A DNA stretch of 62,402 nucleotides from Candidatus Pullichristensenella stercorigallinarum (GTDB lineage: Bacteria > Bacillota > Clostridia > Christensenellales > Aristaeellaceae), in NCBI GenBank assembly GCA_018712945.1, contig DVFZ01000108.1, forward strand, positions 1 through 62,402. Direction: 5' to 3'. Shown in pieces: positions 25,643 through 34,853 of the stretch (the first letter of the stretch is position 1; each line of letters opens with the position of its first letter). The notes under the pieces are model-generated. The model was not told the DNA's origin. It was given only the letters and a program-made list of their open reading frames with translations, and made no database searches. The position numbers and the translations under genes were made by a program.

Positions 25643-26366
25643 TCTTGTTGCCTCCTCCGATATACGCGGCGATGACGGTCGGGTCATTAAGCGCGTCGGT
25701 CGGCGTGCCTTCATACAGGAACTTGCCTTCGTTGAGGACGACCGCGCGTGTGCAAACGGACACAACCGCGCGCATAACGTGTTCGACGAACAAAATGGTG
25801 ATGCCCCGACGGTTGATCTCCCGCACATAATCCAGGCTGCTGAGCATTTCGTTGGGGTTGAGGCCGGCCATAACCTCGTCCATCATGATGAGCTTGGGTT
25901 CGGTGGCCAGCACGCGCGCCAGGTCCATCCACTTGCGCTTTTCGATGGACAGCTTACTGCTGGGCGTATTTGCCAGATCCATCAGGGAGGACATTTCCAG
26001 GATCTCGCCCGCCTTTTTGCGGGATGTCTTGAAATCGTATTTTTGCAGGCAAATGGCGTACACGTTGTCGAAAACCGTCAGGTTGCCAAACGGTTTTGGC
26101 GTCTGGAACGTTCTTCCAATGCCCAAATGCGATCTTTGGGCGATGGTATCCCTGTTGGAAAGCAGCTTTCCATCAAAGTAGATCTTGCCACCATCAGGCT
26201 TGTAGGTTCCGGAGATCATATTGATGGTCGTAGATTTTCCGGAACCGTTGGGGCCGATCAGCGCCACGAATTCACCCTGTTCAAGTTCAAAGCTCAAATG
26301 CTGAACCGCTTTAATGCCGGAAAAGGAAATGGAAATGTCTTCAACGCGAAGTATTTTGTTCGCCAT
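25632..26366 (-). CDS. livG: branched-chain amino acid-type ABC transporter ATP-binding protein LivG
   Basis: 244 residues: Walker A GPNGSGKST, Walker B LIMMDEVMAGL and switch FVEHVM. The signature is LSIEKRKWMDLARVLA instead of LSGGQ, as seen in a subset of LivG proteins. The insertion around GIGRTFQTPKPFGNLTVFDNV identifies LivG. It follows livM closely and overlaps livF. Confidence 0.94.
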   Translation of the reverse strand: MANKILRVEDISISFSGIKAVQHLSFELEQGEFVALIGPNGSGKSTTINMISGTYKPDGGKIYFDGKLLSNRDTIAQRSHLGIGRTFQTPKPFGNLTVFDNVYAICLQKYDFKTSRKKAGEILEMSSLMDLANTPSSKLSIEKRKWMDLARVLATEPKLIMMDEVMAGLNPNEMLSSLDYVREINRRGITILFVEHVMRAVVSVCTRAVVLNEGKFLYEGTPTDALNDPTVIAAYIGGGNKNDA

Positions 26367-26368
26367 GA

Positions 26369-27373
26369 TTACGCCCCCTTCACTTGTTTCTGGTTGCGGT
26401 TCACAAGCTTATAGAACAGATTCCTGAGAAGCGGGAACACGCCGGCAGGCCTGAACATGACAATCAGCACCAGCATAAGCCCATAAAGCACGTTGCTTGA
26501 ACCAGACGCGCCCAGGAGCGATGCGGCCACCTCGATCAGCGGTATGATGATGAACGCGCCCACCACAGGCCCCCACAGGGTTCCGATACCGCCGATAATG
26601 GCAACGACGCCAATCTTGATGGACAGATCAAAGCTGCATGTGCTCACCGGTGAAATATACGACAGGAACGAAGCGTAGAAACAGCCGGCTACCGACATCA
26701 TCATCGCGCTGATCTGGAAGGCTCTGAGCTTTACTTTGAATGTTTCAATGCCCAACGAACCCGCGGCGATCTCATCGCCCTTGATACAGCTCAGGTACCA
26801 GCCGGTTTTGGACACAGTGAACCGGTAAGTAAACACCAATGTCAAAAACAGCAGCACGAGCATGATGTAATAGAAGGGAGCGTCATTGGCAAATGACAGG
26901 CTCCAGAAATCGTGGCCACGATACGTGGAATACATGCCCGCGGCGCCTTTGGTGAAGTCGGAATAGGTGATGATGGAGCGCAGCGTCTCCGCAAAGGCGA
27001 TCGTGGCAATGGAGAAATACGCGCCCTGCAGGCGGAACGTGCCATAACCGATCAGGGTAGACAGTACCAGAGACAGCACCATGCTGATCGGCAACGTAAT
27101 GAATGGGGAAATGCCAAAGTCATTGCTGAAGATGAAATTGACATAGGCGCCAATGGCTACAAACGCGGCGCTGCACCAGGAAATCTGCGCGCCGTAGCCG
27201 CCAATGATGTTCCAGGAGAGGCCAAAGATTGAAAAGACCATACAGTTGACCAGCACGTTGGTAATATAGTTGCTGGTGACAAACATCGGCAGAACCGCCA
27301 TGACGGCGAAAAACAAAATGGGGATGATTCTGCCGGCCGTAATCGTTTTCCGATTTTCCATTTGCTGCATCAT
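26369..27373 (-). CDS. livM: branched-chain amino acid-type ABC transporter permease LivM
   Basis: 334 residues with eight to ten membrane segments. The LivM pattern is present: IIGGYGAQISWCSAAFVAIGAYVNF, GTFRLQGAYFSIATIAFAETLR, and the EAA-like loop LGIETFKVKLRAFQISAMMMSVAG, followed by KIGVVAIIGGIGTLWGPVVGAFIIIPL. The ATG overlaps the livH stop (ATGA). Confidence 0.94.
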   Translation of the reverse strand: MMQQMENRKTITAGRIIPILFFAVMAVLPMFVTSNYITNVLVNCMVFSIFGLSWNIIGGYGAQISWCSAAFVAIGAYVNFIFSNDFGISPFITLPISMVLSLVLSTLIGYGTFRLQGAYFSIATIAFAETLRSIITYSDFTKGAAGMYSTYRGHDFWSLSFANDAPFYYIMLVLLFLTLVFTYRFTVSKTGWYLSCIKGDEIAAGSLGIETFKVKLRAFQISAMMMSVAGCFYASFLSYISPVSTCSFDLSIKIGVVAIIGGIGTLWGPVVGAFIIIPLIEVAASLLGASGSSNVLYGLMLVLIVMFRPAGVFPLLRNLFYKLVNRNQKQVKGA

Positions 27374-28263
27374 GCCGCTCTCTCTCCCTTCCCAAACAGG
27401 CCGTAGGGCTTGATGTACAGAATAATGAGGAACAACAGACAGATGCCTACCGTGCCAAGGTCGGCGGAGATCATCGTGGAAACGACCTGTTCCACAATGC
27501 CCACCAGGAGGCCGGCGACCAGGGCGCCTTTGATATTGCCCATGCCGCCCATGACAACCACCATCAACGGCGCGGTGCGGAAAATATCACCCACGCTGGC
27601 CTGTACATAGTACATCGGCGTAATGATACAGCCGGACAGGCCTGCAAACGCAACGCCCAGAATAAACGCTACTGTATATGTACGCTGCGTATTGATGCCC
27701 AGCATCGTGGCAACCTCGGGCTTCTCGGCGGTCGCACGCATGGAGCGGCCCAAAATCGTCTTGTTGAGCAGGATGTTGACGCCGATTACCAATACCAACA
27801 TAACGCCGAAAGCAATCAACCTCGGAACACTCAGGACGACCGGCAGGTTGGCAATGCTGCCGACGCGCAAGGACGCTTGCTGAAGCGACGACGGCACCGT
27901 GAGCGGCTGCGTTCCGAAAATCGTTTCGGCGAGGTTTTGCAGGAAGAATGAAAGGCCTACCGTAATCAAGATAAACGACGTGCCGCCAACCTTGATTACC
28001 TTGTTGATCGAAAGCTTGAATGTAACAAAGCCAAACAGCGCCATGCACACAATGACGATTGGGATCAGCGCGTAGGCGTTCAGGCCCGTTATGACATTAA
28101 ACAAGTACGTGAAATACATTCCCCATACCAGATAGGCGCCGGCCGCGAAGTTTACCATCTTCATGACGCCAAAGATGATGGTGATCCCTACGCCGATGAG
28201 CGCGTATACGCCACCGGAAAGCAAACCGTTCAGCACCGCTTGCGTAATTCTCCAGAGAGTCAT
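27370..28263 (-). CDS. livH: branched-chain amino acid-type ABC transporter permease LivH
   Basis: 297 residues, eight membrane segments. Typical LivH start (LNGLLSGGVYALIGVGITIIFGVMKMVNFAAGAYLVWGMY), the loop RSMRATAEKPEVATMLGINTQRTYTVAFILGVAFAGLSGCI, and VVVMGGMGNIKGALVAGLLVG. Strong GGAGG site. It follows the binding-protein gene after a hairpin. Confidence 0.95.
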   Translation of the reverse strand: MTLWRITQAVLNGLLSGGVYALIGVGITIIFGVMKMVNFAAGAYLVWGMYFTYLFNVITGLNAYALIPIVIVCMALFGFVTFKLSINKVIKVGGTSFILITVGLSFFLQNLAETIFGTQPLTVPSSLQQASLRVGSIANLPVVLSVPRLIAFGVMLVLVIGVNILLNKTILGRSMRATAEKPEVATMLGINTQRTYTVAFILGVAFAGLSGCIITPMYYVQASVGDIFRTAPLMVVVMGGMGNIKGALVAGLLVGIVEQVVSTMISADLGTVGICLLFLIILYIKPYGLFGKGERAA

Positions 28264-28341
28264 ATCGCATCCTCCAATAAAGATTTAATCACAGCCTGCC
28301 GTGGCGAACGCACCGACTACATACAACAGACCTTGATGATG

Positions 28342-28365
28342 GGGCTGCCATTTTTATGGCAGCCC
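28342..28365 (-). terminator. hairpin between the binding-protein gene and livH
   Basis: GGGCTGCCAT / ATGGCAGCCC, 10 bp with a 4-nt loop and no T-run. Hairpins in this place commonly protect the abundant binding-protein mRNA and reduce transcription into the permease genes. Confidence 0.55.
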
Positions 28366-28393
28366 GAGAAAACCGATCAATGCAAGTAAGTTG

Positions 28394-29644
28394 TCACTCT
28401 CCAAGCCGCTCGCGGAGCAGGTCGGTGAGCTGGAATTCAACCGTCGCCTCAGAATCCGGGAAGACGGTGTGCGGACGGTACTCTCCATCCTCATCCAGCT
28501 GCCACTGCATCATGACCGCAACACTGTTGCTGTTCCAGCCGTTCTCTTCGAACTTCAGCTCGCCGCCCGGCGTGAGGGTGCTGATCGTCAGTTCGCGGAT
28601 GGCGTTCATAACGTCCGTAGGATCGGTAGAAGCGCAGTTTTCAAGCGCCTGAGCGACGATGTAAACGGCATTGTAGGCGCTGACGCCCTGCTCGGGGAGG
28701 AAGTAACCGAAGCGTTCCTCGAAGCGCTCGCCGACATCCGCCAGTTCCTCGTTGTTGAGGATGGTCGCGGCATCATAGTTGTGGGAGCCAACGGAGAGGA
28801 CGCCGTCTACCAGTTCGCCCAGGTTCTGGCCGAACGCGGGGTAGAGCATGCCACCGCCGCCGCCCACGATCAGCGGGCTGTAATCGTAGGAAACCATCGT
28901 GTTGAACAGCAGGCGGGCATCCTGCGTATAGCTGGTGGGGAACACGACCTCGACGCCGGCGCTCATCAGGCCAACGACGATGGAGGACAGGTCGGAAGCG
29001 GAGGGCGTATAAGCCTGGTCGTAAACCAGCTCAAGGCCTTCGGCGTTTGCAATGGCTTCACGGGCGGCGGCGGAATTGGTCAGGCCCCACTCCGTGTCTT
29101 CATAAACGATACCGACTTTGGTGAGGTTGAGCCCCTCGTAGGTTTCGTTCAGCCAGTTGAGCATGTCCACCTGGGTCTGCGCAAACTGCGGGCTCAACGA
29201 GGCAAACGCGAACACATACTGGTAGCCCTGGCCAACGATGCTCTCAGAAGTCTGCGCGGTCAGGAAGGGCACCTGGTTCCTTTCGAATACAGACAGCATC
29301 GGCAGAACGTAGGCGCTCGCGGAGGCTCCATGCACAGCCACTACATCGGGGTTCTCGGCCAGCAGGCGCTCAGCCGTCGTGCGGCTGACGTCGGAGTCGG
29401 ACTCGTTGTCGTAAATGACCAGTTCGATCTGCGCGCCACCCAGAGACTTAATACCGCCAGCGGCGTTGATATCGTCCATTGCCAGGGTTGCCGCGTCCAC
29501 GTTGAAAACGCCCTGGTCAGCGTTTGAGCCGGACAGCGGGAAAATCAGGCCGATCTTCACGGTGTCAACCGTTTCCGCGCTGCCAACACTCAAAAACGAC
29601 AGGCATAACAGCAAGCACAGGGTCAAAGTCAGAACCTTTTTCAT
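28394..29644 (-). CDS. ABC transporter substrate-binding protein (LivJ-type periplasmic fold)
   Basis: 416 residues. A signal peptide (MKKVLTLTLCLLLCLSFLSVGSA, cleavage before ETVDT) is followed by the type I periplasmic binding fold of the Leu/Ile/Val family: TVKIGLIFPLSGSNADQGVFNVDAATLAMDDINAAGGI, VVAVHGASASAYVLPM, TSESI, KVGIVYEDTEWGLTNSAA, and YTPSASDLSSIV. No lipobox is seen, which is unusual for a Gram-positive binding protein unless it is anchored otherwise. Strong GGAGG site. It captures the unknown ligand for LivHMGF. Confidence 0.92.
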   Translation of the reverse strand: MKKVLTLTLCLLLCLSFLSVGSAETVDTVKIGLIFPLSGSNADQGVFNVDAATLAMDDINAAGGIKSLGGAQIELVIYDNESDSDVSRTTAERLLAENPDVVAVHGASASAYVLPMLSVFERNQVPFLTAQTSESIVGQGYQYVFAFASLSPQFAQTQVDMLNWLNETYEGLNLTKVGIVYEDTEWGLTNSAAAREAIANAEGLELVYDQAYTPSASDLSSIVVGLMSAGVEVVFPTSYTQDARLLFNTMVSYDYSPLIVGGGGGMLYPAFGQNLGELVDGVLSVGSHNYDAATILNNEELADVGERFEERFGYFLPEQGVSAYNAVYIVAQALENCASTDPTDVMNAIRELTISTLTPGGELKFEENGWNSNSVAVMMQWQLDEDGEYRPHTVFPDSEATVEFQLTDLLRERLGE

Positions 29645-29670
29645 GTAGCATCCTCCTAGATGTTTTTATT

Positions 29671-29689
29671 TTTTCGCATTACGCGAAAA
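29671..29689 (-). promoter_or_regulatory. small inverted repeat upstream of the binding-protein gene
   Basis: TTTTCGC-ATTAC-GCGAAAA in the thiolase to binding-protein gap. It could be a short attenuating hairpin or an operator; no evidence decides. Confidence 0.3.
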
Positions 29690-29712
29690 GATCAAACCAT
29701 ATAGTCCAATAT

Positions 29713-30897
29713 TTACGCCTTTGTGAAGTACATGCTGATGCCCTGACCGCCGCCAATGCACATGCTGATCATTGCGTCTTTCTTGTCAGAATGCTTGAGC
29801 TCATAGGCCACCTTCGTCGCCAGGATGCAGCCCGTCGCGCCAATGGGGTGGCCGATAGAGATGCCGCCGCCGTAGATGTTGACCTTCTCCGGATCAAGGC
29901 CCAAGTCGCGCCGCACAGCGTAGGCCTGGCTGGCAAACGCTTCATTGATTTCGAACATGTCGATTGCCTTCAGGTCCAGATTAAGCTGCTTGGCCAATTT
30001 CTCGCTGGAGAGCTTGGGCGCATAGCCCATGATGTCCGCGGCGATGCCCGCGACCGCATAGCCCTTGATAACCAACATCGGTTCAAGGCCCAATTCCTCC
30101 GCCTTTTCGCGCGACATCACAACCACCGCGGCTGCGCCGTCGTTGAGGCTGGAAGAATTGGCGGCCGTAACCGTTCCGGTGCCGTCAAACACAAAGCAGG
30201 GCTTGAGCTTGGCCAGCTTCTCCACAGACTGTCCTTCCCGGGGGCCTTCATCGGTATCAAAGATGGTGACGTTGCCCTTGCGGTCCTTAAGTTCCACAGG
30301 AAGGATTTCCTCTTTGAACTTTCCCTCCTTGATGGCCTTGAGCGCGCGATGGTGGCTTTCCACCGCGAAAGCGTCCTGCTCTTCGCGGGATACGTTGAAC
30401 TGCTTGGCAACGTTTTCCGCTGTAACGCCATTGTGGCTCATGCTCAACGGCCATGTGAGGATATCAATGACGCCATCTTCAAAGGACTTGTGTCCCATGC
30501 GGGCGCCCCAACGAGCCTCGCGCACATAATAGGGCAGCTGAGAAATGCTCTCGGTGCCCGCCGCGACGACCACATCGGCAAAGCCAGTCTGAATTTCCAT
30601 CATGGCATCCGCAATAGCCTGCAAACCGGATCCACACTGACGGTTCACGGAATAGGCCGTGGTCGTTTCGGGCAGCCCCGCCGACAGGCTGATTGCCCGT
30701 GCCACGAAACCATTTTCGGCAACCTGACCGACCTGGCCGACGATCACTTCATCGACCTGCTCGGGCTTGATGTTGGCGCGCTTGACAGCCTCTTTGACAA
30801 CCATGGCGCCCAGATCAATGGCCCTGAGCGTTTTCAAACTTCCGCCAAAACTGCCAACCGGCAAACGCACCGCGCTGACGATAACACATTCTTTCAT
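29713..30897 (-). CDS. acetyl-CoA C-acyltransferase (thiolase)
   Basis: 394 residues, full thiolase length. The nucleophile Cys is in [11 protein letters not shown], the active-site motifs NEAFA and GHPIGATG are present, and the second catalytic Cys is in MCIGGGQG. It cleaves a 3-ketoacyl-CoA with CoA to give acetyl-CoA, or condenses in reverse. Together with the 3-hydroxyacyl-CoA dehydrogenase downstream and the CoA transferase on the divergent arm, it supports breakdown of a 3-hydroxy or 3-keto acid. Confidence 0.95.
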   Translation of the reverse strand: MKECVIVSAVRLPVGSFGGSLKTLRAIDLGAMVVKEAVKRANIKPEQVDEVIVGQVGQVAENGFVARAISLSAGLPETTTAYSVNRQCGSGLQAIADAMMEIQTGFADVVVAAGTESISQLPYYVREARWGARMGHKSFEDGVIDILTWPLSMSHNGVTAENVAKQFNVSREEQDAFAVESHHRALKAIKEGKFKEEILPVELKDRKGNVTIFDTDEGPREGQSVEKLAKLKPCFVFDGTGTVTAANSSSLNDGAAAVVVMSREKAEELGLEPMLVIKGYAVAGIAADIMGYAPKLSSEKLAKQLNLDLKAIDMFEINEAFASQAYAVRRDLGLDPEKVNIYGGGISIGHPIGATGCILATKVAYELKHSDKKDAMISMCIGGGQGISMYFTKA

Positions 30898-30976
30898 TTG
30901 CGTTCATTCTCCCCTTTTCATAATGCGGCTTAAAAAGCGCCTGTGTCTTAAGTGGAGTTCAAGGCCTGAGATGCCT

Positions 30977-31720
30977 TTATACGATCATGCCTCCGCCTAC
31001 GTTGATGACTTCAGAGGTGATGTAGGCCGCTTCATCCGAAGCGAGGAAAGCAACCATATTGCCCACATCCGAGGGCTTTCCGGCATACCCCATGGGGATT
31101 CTTGCCATCATGCTGTCCCACGCCGCGCCGCCGTTTACCTCCTTGAGCTTGACGGTCATGTCCGTTTCGATAAAGCCGGGGCAAATTACGTTGCAGGTGA
31201 TCCCCTTGCGGGCGTTTTCGCGGGCGCACGTCTTGGAAAGGCCGACGATGCCCGCCTTGGAGGCGGCATAGTTTGCCTGCCCGATATTGCCCAGCCAGCT
31301 GCCGGAGGAAATGTTGATAATGCGGCCATATCCCTTGGCGCGCATATACTTCACCGCTTCCTGCGTTCCATAGAAGGCGCCATTGAGGTTTACATCAATG
31401 ACGAGATCCCAGTTTTCCTTGCTCATCTTGTGAAGCATGCCATCGCGGTTGATGCCCGCGTTGTTTACCATGATATCAAGCGTTCCATAGGTGTCCACGG
31501 CATATTGCACCAGCGCCGCAACTTCTTCCTGTTTGGTTACGTTCACGGTGTATGCCGAGGCTTTTCCGCCAGCTTCCTGAATTTCGCGGACGGCCTCGTC
31601 AGCCGGAATCATATCCGCCAGGACAACCGCCGCGCCTTCCTGGGCAAGCTTAAGCGCAATCCCTTTTCCCAGTCCTCTACCAGCGCCCGTTACAATCGCA
31701 ACTTTTCCCTGCAGCCGCAT
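30977..31720 (-). CDS. SDR of the 3-oxoacyl-ACP reductase (FabG) type
   Basis: 247 residues: VTGAGRGLGKGIALKLAQEGA cofactor loop, VNNAGINRDGMLHKM, catalytic ISSGSWLGNIGQANYAASKAG, and EVINVGGGM end. FabG-like; in this operon it more likely works on a 3-hydroxyacyl or 3-ketoacyl intermediate than in lipid synthesis. First gene of the minus-strand operon. The ATG chosen follows AGGAGG; the frame continues upstream through the promoter and is not coding there. Confidence 0.9.
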   Translation of the reverse strand: MRLQGKVAIVTGAGRGLGKGIALKLAQEGAAVVLADMIPADEAVREIQEAGGKASAYTVNVTKQEEVAALVQYAVDTYGTLDIMVNNAGINRDGMLHKMSKENWDLVIDVNLNGAFYGTQEAVKYMRAKGYGRIINISSGSWLGNIGQANYAASKAGIVGLSKTCARENARKGITCNVICPGFIETDMTVKLKEVNGGAAWDSMMARIPMGYAGKPSDVGNMVAFLASDEAAYITSEVINVGGGMIV

Positions 31721-31755
31721 AGAAACACCTCCTGAATTTTTGCGTAAATTTGCGT

Positions 31756-31772
31756 ACCATTTCCAACCGTTT
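31756..31772. promoter_or_regulatory. candidate LacI-family operator, copy 1
   Basis: ACCATTTCCAACCGTTT, itself two ACCRTTT units at a 10-nt period, lies between the fabG-type promoter and its start codon. The identical 17-mer is found upstream of the CoA transferase gene on the divergent arm. Confidence 0.6.
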
Positions 31773-31804
31773 GCGCAATCTTTTTCAAAGCGTCCTTCGA
31801 CATG

Positions 31805-31833
31805 ATTATAACACTCGAGTTTATATAATGCAA
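31805..31833 (-). promoter_or_regulatory. promoter of the fabG-type/thiolase/liv operon
   Basis: Minus strand TTGCAT-17-TATAAT. The 17-mer operator candidate lies about 33 nt downstream of the -10, where a bound repressor would block elongation. Confidence 0.65.
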
Positions 31834-32027
31834 TACCATTCTGTAATTTTGTGTATTTTATATAAATTATTTTTCTGACGATATGAAACTTGCTAAATCG
31901 CACGGTAAAGTGCACATATTTGCGATATGCGAGGCTCAAAAATCAGTTTAGTTTTCGTTTATTTCCGTTAATTCAAAAATCAATCCAATTTATTTTGTGT
32001 AAATTTGCGCTATTTTCCTTGGCGCTA

Positions 32028-32056
32028 TTGCATCCGGCCGTATCTTGTAGTATAAT
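32028..32056 (+). promoter_or_regulatory. promoter of the LacI-family regulator gene
   Basis: TTGCAT-17-TATAAT, with the same -35 and -10 hexamers as the divergent operon promoter. The 371-nt AT-rich gap between the two start codons holds both promoters plus several AAATTTGCG repeats. Confidence 0.65.
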
Positions 32057-32091
32057 CATTATGAATTATTGTTATAAAAGGAGTCGGTCTT

Positions 32092-33159
32092 TTGAACACC
32101 GATAATTATAAAGACGGAAGCGAAACGCCGAATCAGGTGTCGGAAACGGAGGAAAAAAAGGTTTCCATTACAATGATTGCCGAAGATCTCGGCATCGCTC
32201 CTTCCAGCGTATCCAGGGCCTTGAACGACCGTCCCGGCGTAAGCCAGGAGTTGCAAGAGCGGGTCAAAGCATATGCGCGCAAAGTCGGCTATATTCATGA
32301 TAATGCGCCTGTTGGCGGGAAATCCCTGAGAATCGTGGCCATGATCATCGGCGATATTCGCAACCCGTTTTACGCCGATCTTGTTTATTATACGCAAAAG
32401 GAACTCATGGCGCACGGGTATCAGCTGTGTATTTTCAACAGCGAATATGAAGAGTCCAAGGAAATCAAATATCTGCAACTGGTTGAGCGCTTTAACTTTG
32501 CCGGCGTGATTCAGATGAACGTGGCCACTGAGCATATAGGTCACGTCCTTAAAAACCACAAAACGCCGATCGTGATGGTAAACCGTATCATCAGTTCTTT
32601 TGACAGGGATTGCGTTATTCTGGATAACTATGAGGCTGGCTATATCGCCACGCGGTACCTGATCGAGCTTGGCCATTCAAAAATCGGCTTTATTTTGGGG
32701 CAACAGGACTCCTCTTCCTGCACGCAGCGTTTTTCCGGCTTTCAGCAGGCAATGGCGAACTATAGCCTGAAAGTCGATCCATCTTATATATTGCAAGGCG
32801 ATCTTACGATGAAAACCGGCCAGGATTTGGCCACCGCTTTCTGTGCCCTGCACGACCGGCCAAGCGCCATGGTTGTTGCCAACGACCTTTCCGCGCATGG
32901 TTTTATCAGCGAATGCGGAAACCTCGGCATCAGCGTTCCCGAGGAATTGTCCGTCATCGGTTTTGACAATATCACCTTTTCTTCGATTGGTACGATTACG
33001 CTGACCTCCATCGACCCCAGCGTCAAGTATATGGCAAAAACCGCCGCACGGCTGATGATTGAGCGCATTGAGAATCCACGCAAAGCGACCGAGCGGGTCG
33101 TGATCAAGCCCACGCTGGTAGAGCGCAAATCGACGGCGCCTTACCGCAAAAATCCCTGA
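32092..33159 (+). CDS. LacI family transcriptional regulator
   Basis: 355 residues from a TTG behind AAAAGGAG. The helix-turn-helix is preceded by an unusual acidic extension of about 25 residues (MNTDNYKDGSETPNQVSETEEKK) before VSITMIAEDLGIAPSSVSRALNDRPGVSQELQERVKAYARKVGY. The periplasmic-binding-like ligand domain follows (RIVAMIIGDIRNPFYADLV... SAMVVANDLSAHGFISECGNLGISVPEELSVIGFDN). It heads the plus-strand arm and likely represses both divergent arms. Its ligand is unknown. Confidence 0.92.
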   Translation: MNTDNYKDGSETPNQVSETEEKKVSITMIAEDLGIAPSSVSRALNDRPGVSQELQERVKAYARKVGYIHDNAPVGGKSLRIVAMIIGDIRNPFYADLVYYTQKELMAHGYQLCIFNSEYEESKEIKYLQLVERFNFAGVIQMNVATEHIGHVLKNHKTPIVMVNRIISSFDRDCVILDNYEAGYIATRYLIELGHSKIGFILGQQDSSSCTQRFSGFQQAMANYSLKVDPSYILQGDLTMKTGQDLATAFCALHDRPSAMVVANDLSAHGFISECGNLGISVPEELSVIGFDNITFSSIGTITLTSIDPSVKYMAKTAARLMIERIENPRKATERVVIKPTLVERKSTAPYRKNP

Positions 33160-33164
33160 TGCAG

Positions 33165-33181
33165 ACCATTTCCAACCGTTT
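33165..33181. promoter_or_regulatory. candidate LacI-family operator, copy 2
   Basis: A second identical ACCATTTCCAACCGTTT, six nt past the regulator stop and 46 nt before the CoA transferase start. It gives the CoA transferase-synthetase pair its own control point. Confidence 0.6.
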
Positions 33182-33226
33182 TTGCGCGTCTATATAGCTG
33201 AATATTATGTGGAGGAGAGAAGTGCC

Positions 33227-34822
33227 ATGAAAAAGCCCACCGTAATCACCGCCGAACAAGCCGTAGACTATATCAAGGACGGTTCAACGTTATGCGCCAT
33301 CAGTATGACGCACATTTCCGCCTGCGAAACCATCCTCAAGGAAATTGAAAACCGCTTCCTGGAAAAAGGCCACCCGCGGGATTTGACTTTTGTGCATTCC
33401 TGCGGCCAAGCGGCGATGAAAATGCCGGGCGGCATGACCCGTCTTGCCCATGAGGGGTTGCTTAAGCGCATTATCGGCGGCCATTGGGGGCAATCCCCTT
33501 TGCTGATGGATCTGATTTCTGAAAACAAGATTGAGGCCTTTAACCTGCCTCAGGGACAGATGGCCAACATGTTTCACAGCATGGCGCTCAAGGAGCCTGG
33601 CAAGCTGAGCAAAACCGGTTTGGGAACTTATATCGACCCCCGCATTGAAGGCGGAAAGATGAACCAGCGCACGAAGGATTGCGGCGACGACTTGGTCGAT
33701 ATCGTGGTGATCGACGGCGAGGAATACATTCGCTACAAGCCAATCCCCATTGATACCCTGCTTATTCGCGGCACCTATTGCGATGAAAACGGCAATCTCA
33801 GCACCGAAGAAGAAGGCATGGTGCTGGAGGTGCTCCCGGCCGTTATGGCCACAAAGCGTTGGGGCGGCCGCGTCATCGCTCAGGTCAAGAGCATTGTCAA
33901 AAACGGCACCTTCAACCCCAAGGAAGTTACCGTGCCCGGCGTTTTGATTGACAACGTAGTATTGGCCAAAGACGTATTCACCGAACACAAGCAGACTTTT
34001 TCCTGGTACTATGATCCCGCTTATTGCGGAAAAGTCCGGGTTCCCGAAACCGCCGTGAGCACCCTTCCCCTAACCGAACGGAAGGTCATTGGCAGGCGCG
34101 CGCTGATGCAGGTTGTTCCGGATTCCATTATCAACATCGGTACGGGCATCCCCAATGACGTAATTGGCCCCATTATGGCGGAAGAAAATGTCAACGACTG
34201 CCTGTCGGTAACGGTGGAGAGCGGCATTTACGGTGGGACTCCCGCTTCCACGATTGACTTTGGCATCGCCTGCAACGCGGAAGCGCTGATCGGGCACGAC
34301 CGGCAGTTTGAATTCTACAACGGAACCGGTGTGGATTTCACGTTTATGGGCGCTGGCCAGCTCGATCAGCATGGCAATGTCAACGCGACGCGCATGGGCA
34401 ACAAGGCGCCCGGCGCCGGCGGGTTTATTGACATTACAACCACGGCGAAAAATGTTGTGTTTTGCTCTACATTCACCGGCGGAGGGCTGAAGGTTTCCTT
34501 CGATGAAGAAAAGGGCGTCACAATTGAGCAAGAGGGCAAGTTCAAAAAGCTGGTAAACAGCGTATTGCAAATCAGCTACAATGGCGAATTGGCGAAGAAG
34601 CGGAATCAAAACATGTGGTATGTCACCGAGAGGTGCGTATTCCGTCTGACCGAGGCGGGCATGATGCTCGTTGAAGTGGCCAAGGGAATCGACATTGAGC
34701 GCGATATCCTTGCGCAAATGGAATTTGTTCCGTTGATTGCCGGCAATCTGAAGATTACCGACCCTTGCATTTACAAAGACGGCGCTTTCGGCCTGCGTGA
34801 GCGCCTGCTGAAACAACAGTAA
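33227..34822 (+). CDS. acyl-CoA:acetate/3-ketoacid CoA transferase (fused alpha-beta, Pct-like)
   Basis: 531 residues with both halves of a family I CoA transferase in one chain: alpha half (CAISMTHISACETILKEIENRF... GHWGQSPLLMDLI) and beta half (SIINIGTGIPNDVIGPIM... VTVESGIYGGTPAS...). The Glu of VTVESG should be the catalytic residue that forms the acyl-CoA glutamyl thioester. Propionate CoA-transferase and acetoacetate CoA-transferase types share this layout. It activates or releases a short carboxylic acid using acetyl-CoA. The ATG after GGAGGAG is used. Confidence 0.92.
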   Translation: MKKPTVITAEQAVDYIKDGSTLCAISMTHISACETILKEIENRFLEKGHPRDLTFVHSCGQAAMKMPGGMTRLAHEGLLKRIIGGHWGQSPLLMDLISENKIEAFNLPQGQMANMFHSMALKEPGKLSKTGLGTYIDPRIEGGKMNQRTKDCGDDLVDIVVIDGEEYIRYKPIPIDTLLIRGTYCDENGNLSTEEEGMVLEVLPAVMATKRWGGRVIAQVKSIVKNGTFNPKEVTVPGVLIDNVVLAKDVFTEHKQTFSWYYDPAYCGKVRVPETAVSTLPLTERKVIGRRALMQVVPDSIINIGTGIPNDVIGPIMAEENVNDCLSVTVESGIYGGTPASTIDFGIACNAEALIGHDRQFEFYNGTGVDFTFMGAGQLDQHGNVNATRMGNKAPGAGGFIDITTTAKNVVFCSTFTGGGLKVSFDEEKGVTIEQEGKFKKLVNSVLQISYNGELAKKRNQNMWYVTERCVFRLTEAGMMLVEVAKGIDIERDILAQMEFVPLIAGNLKITDPCIYKDGAFGLRERLLKQQ

Positions 34823-34853
34823 CTGTTCTGAGCGACATCGGGAGTTGATATAT

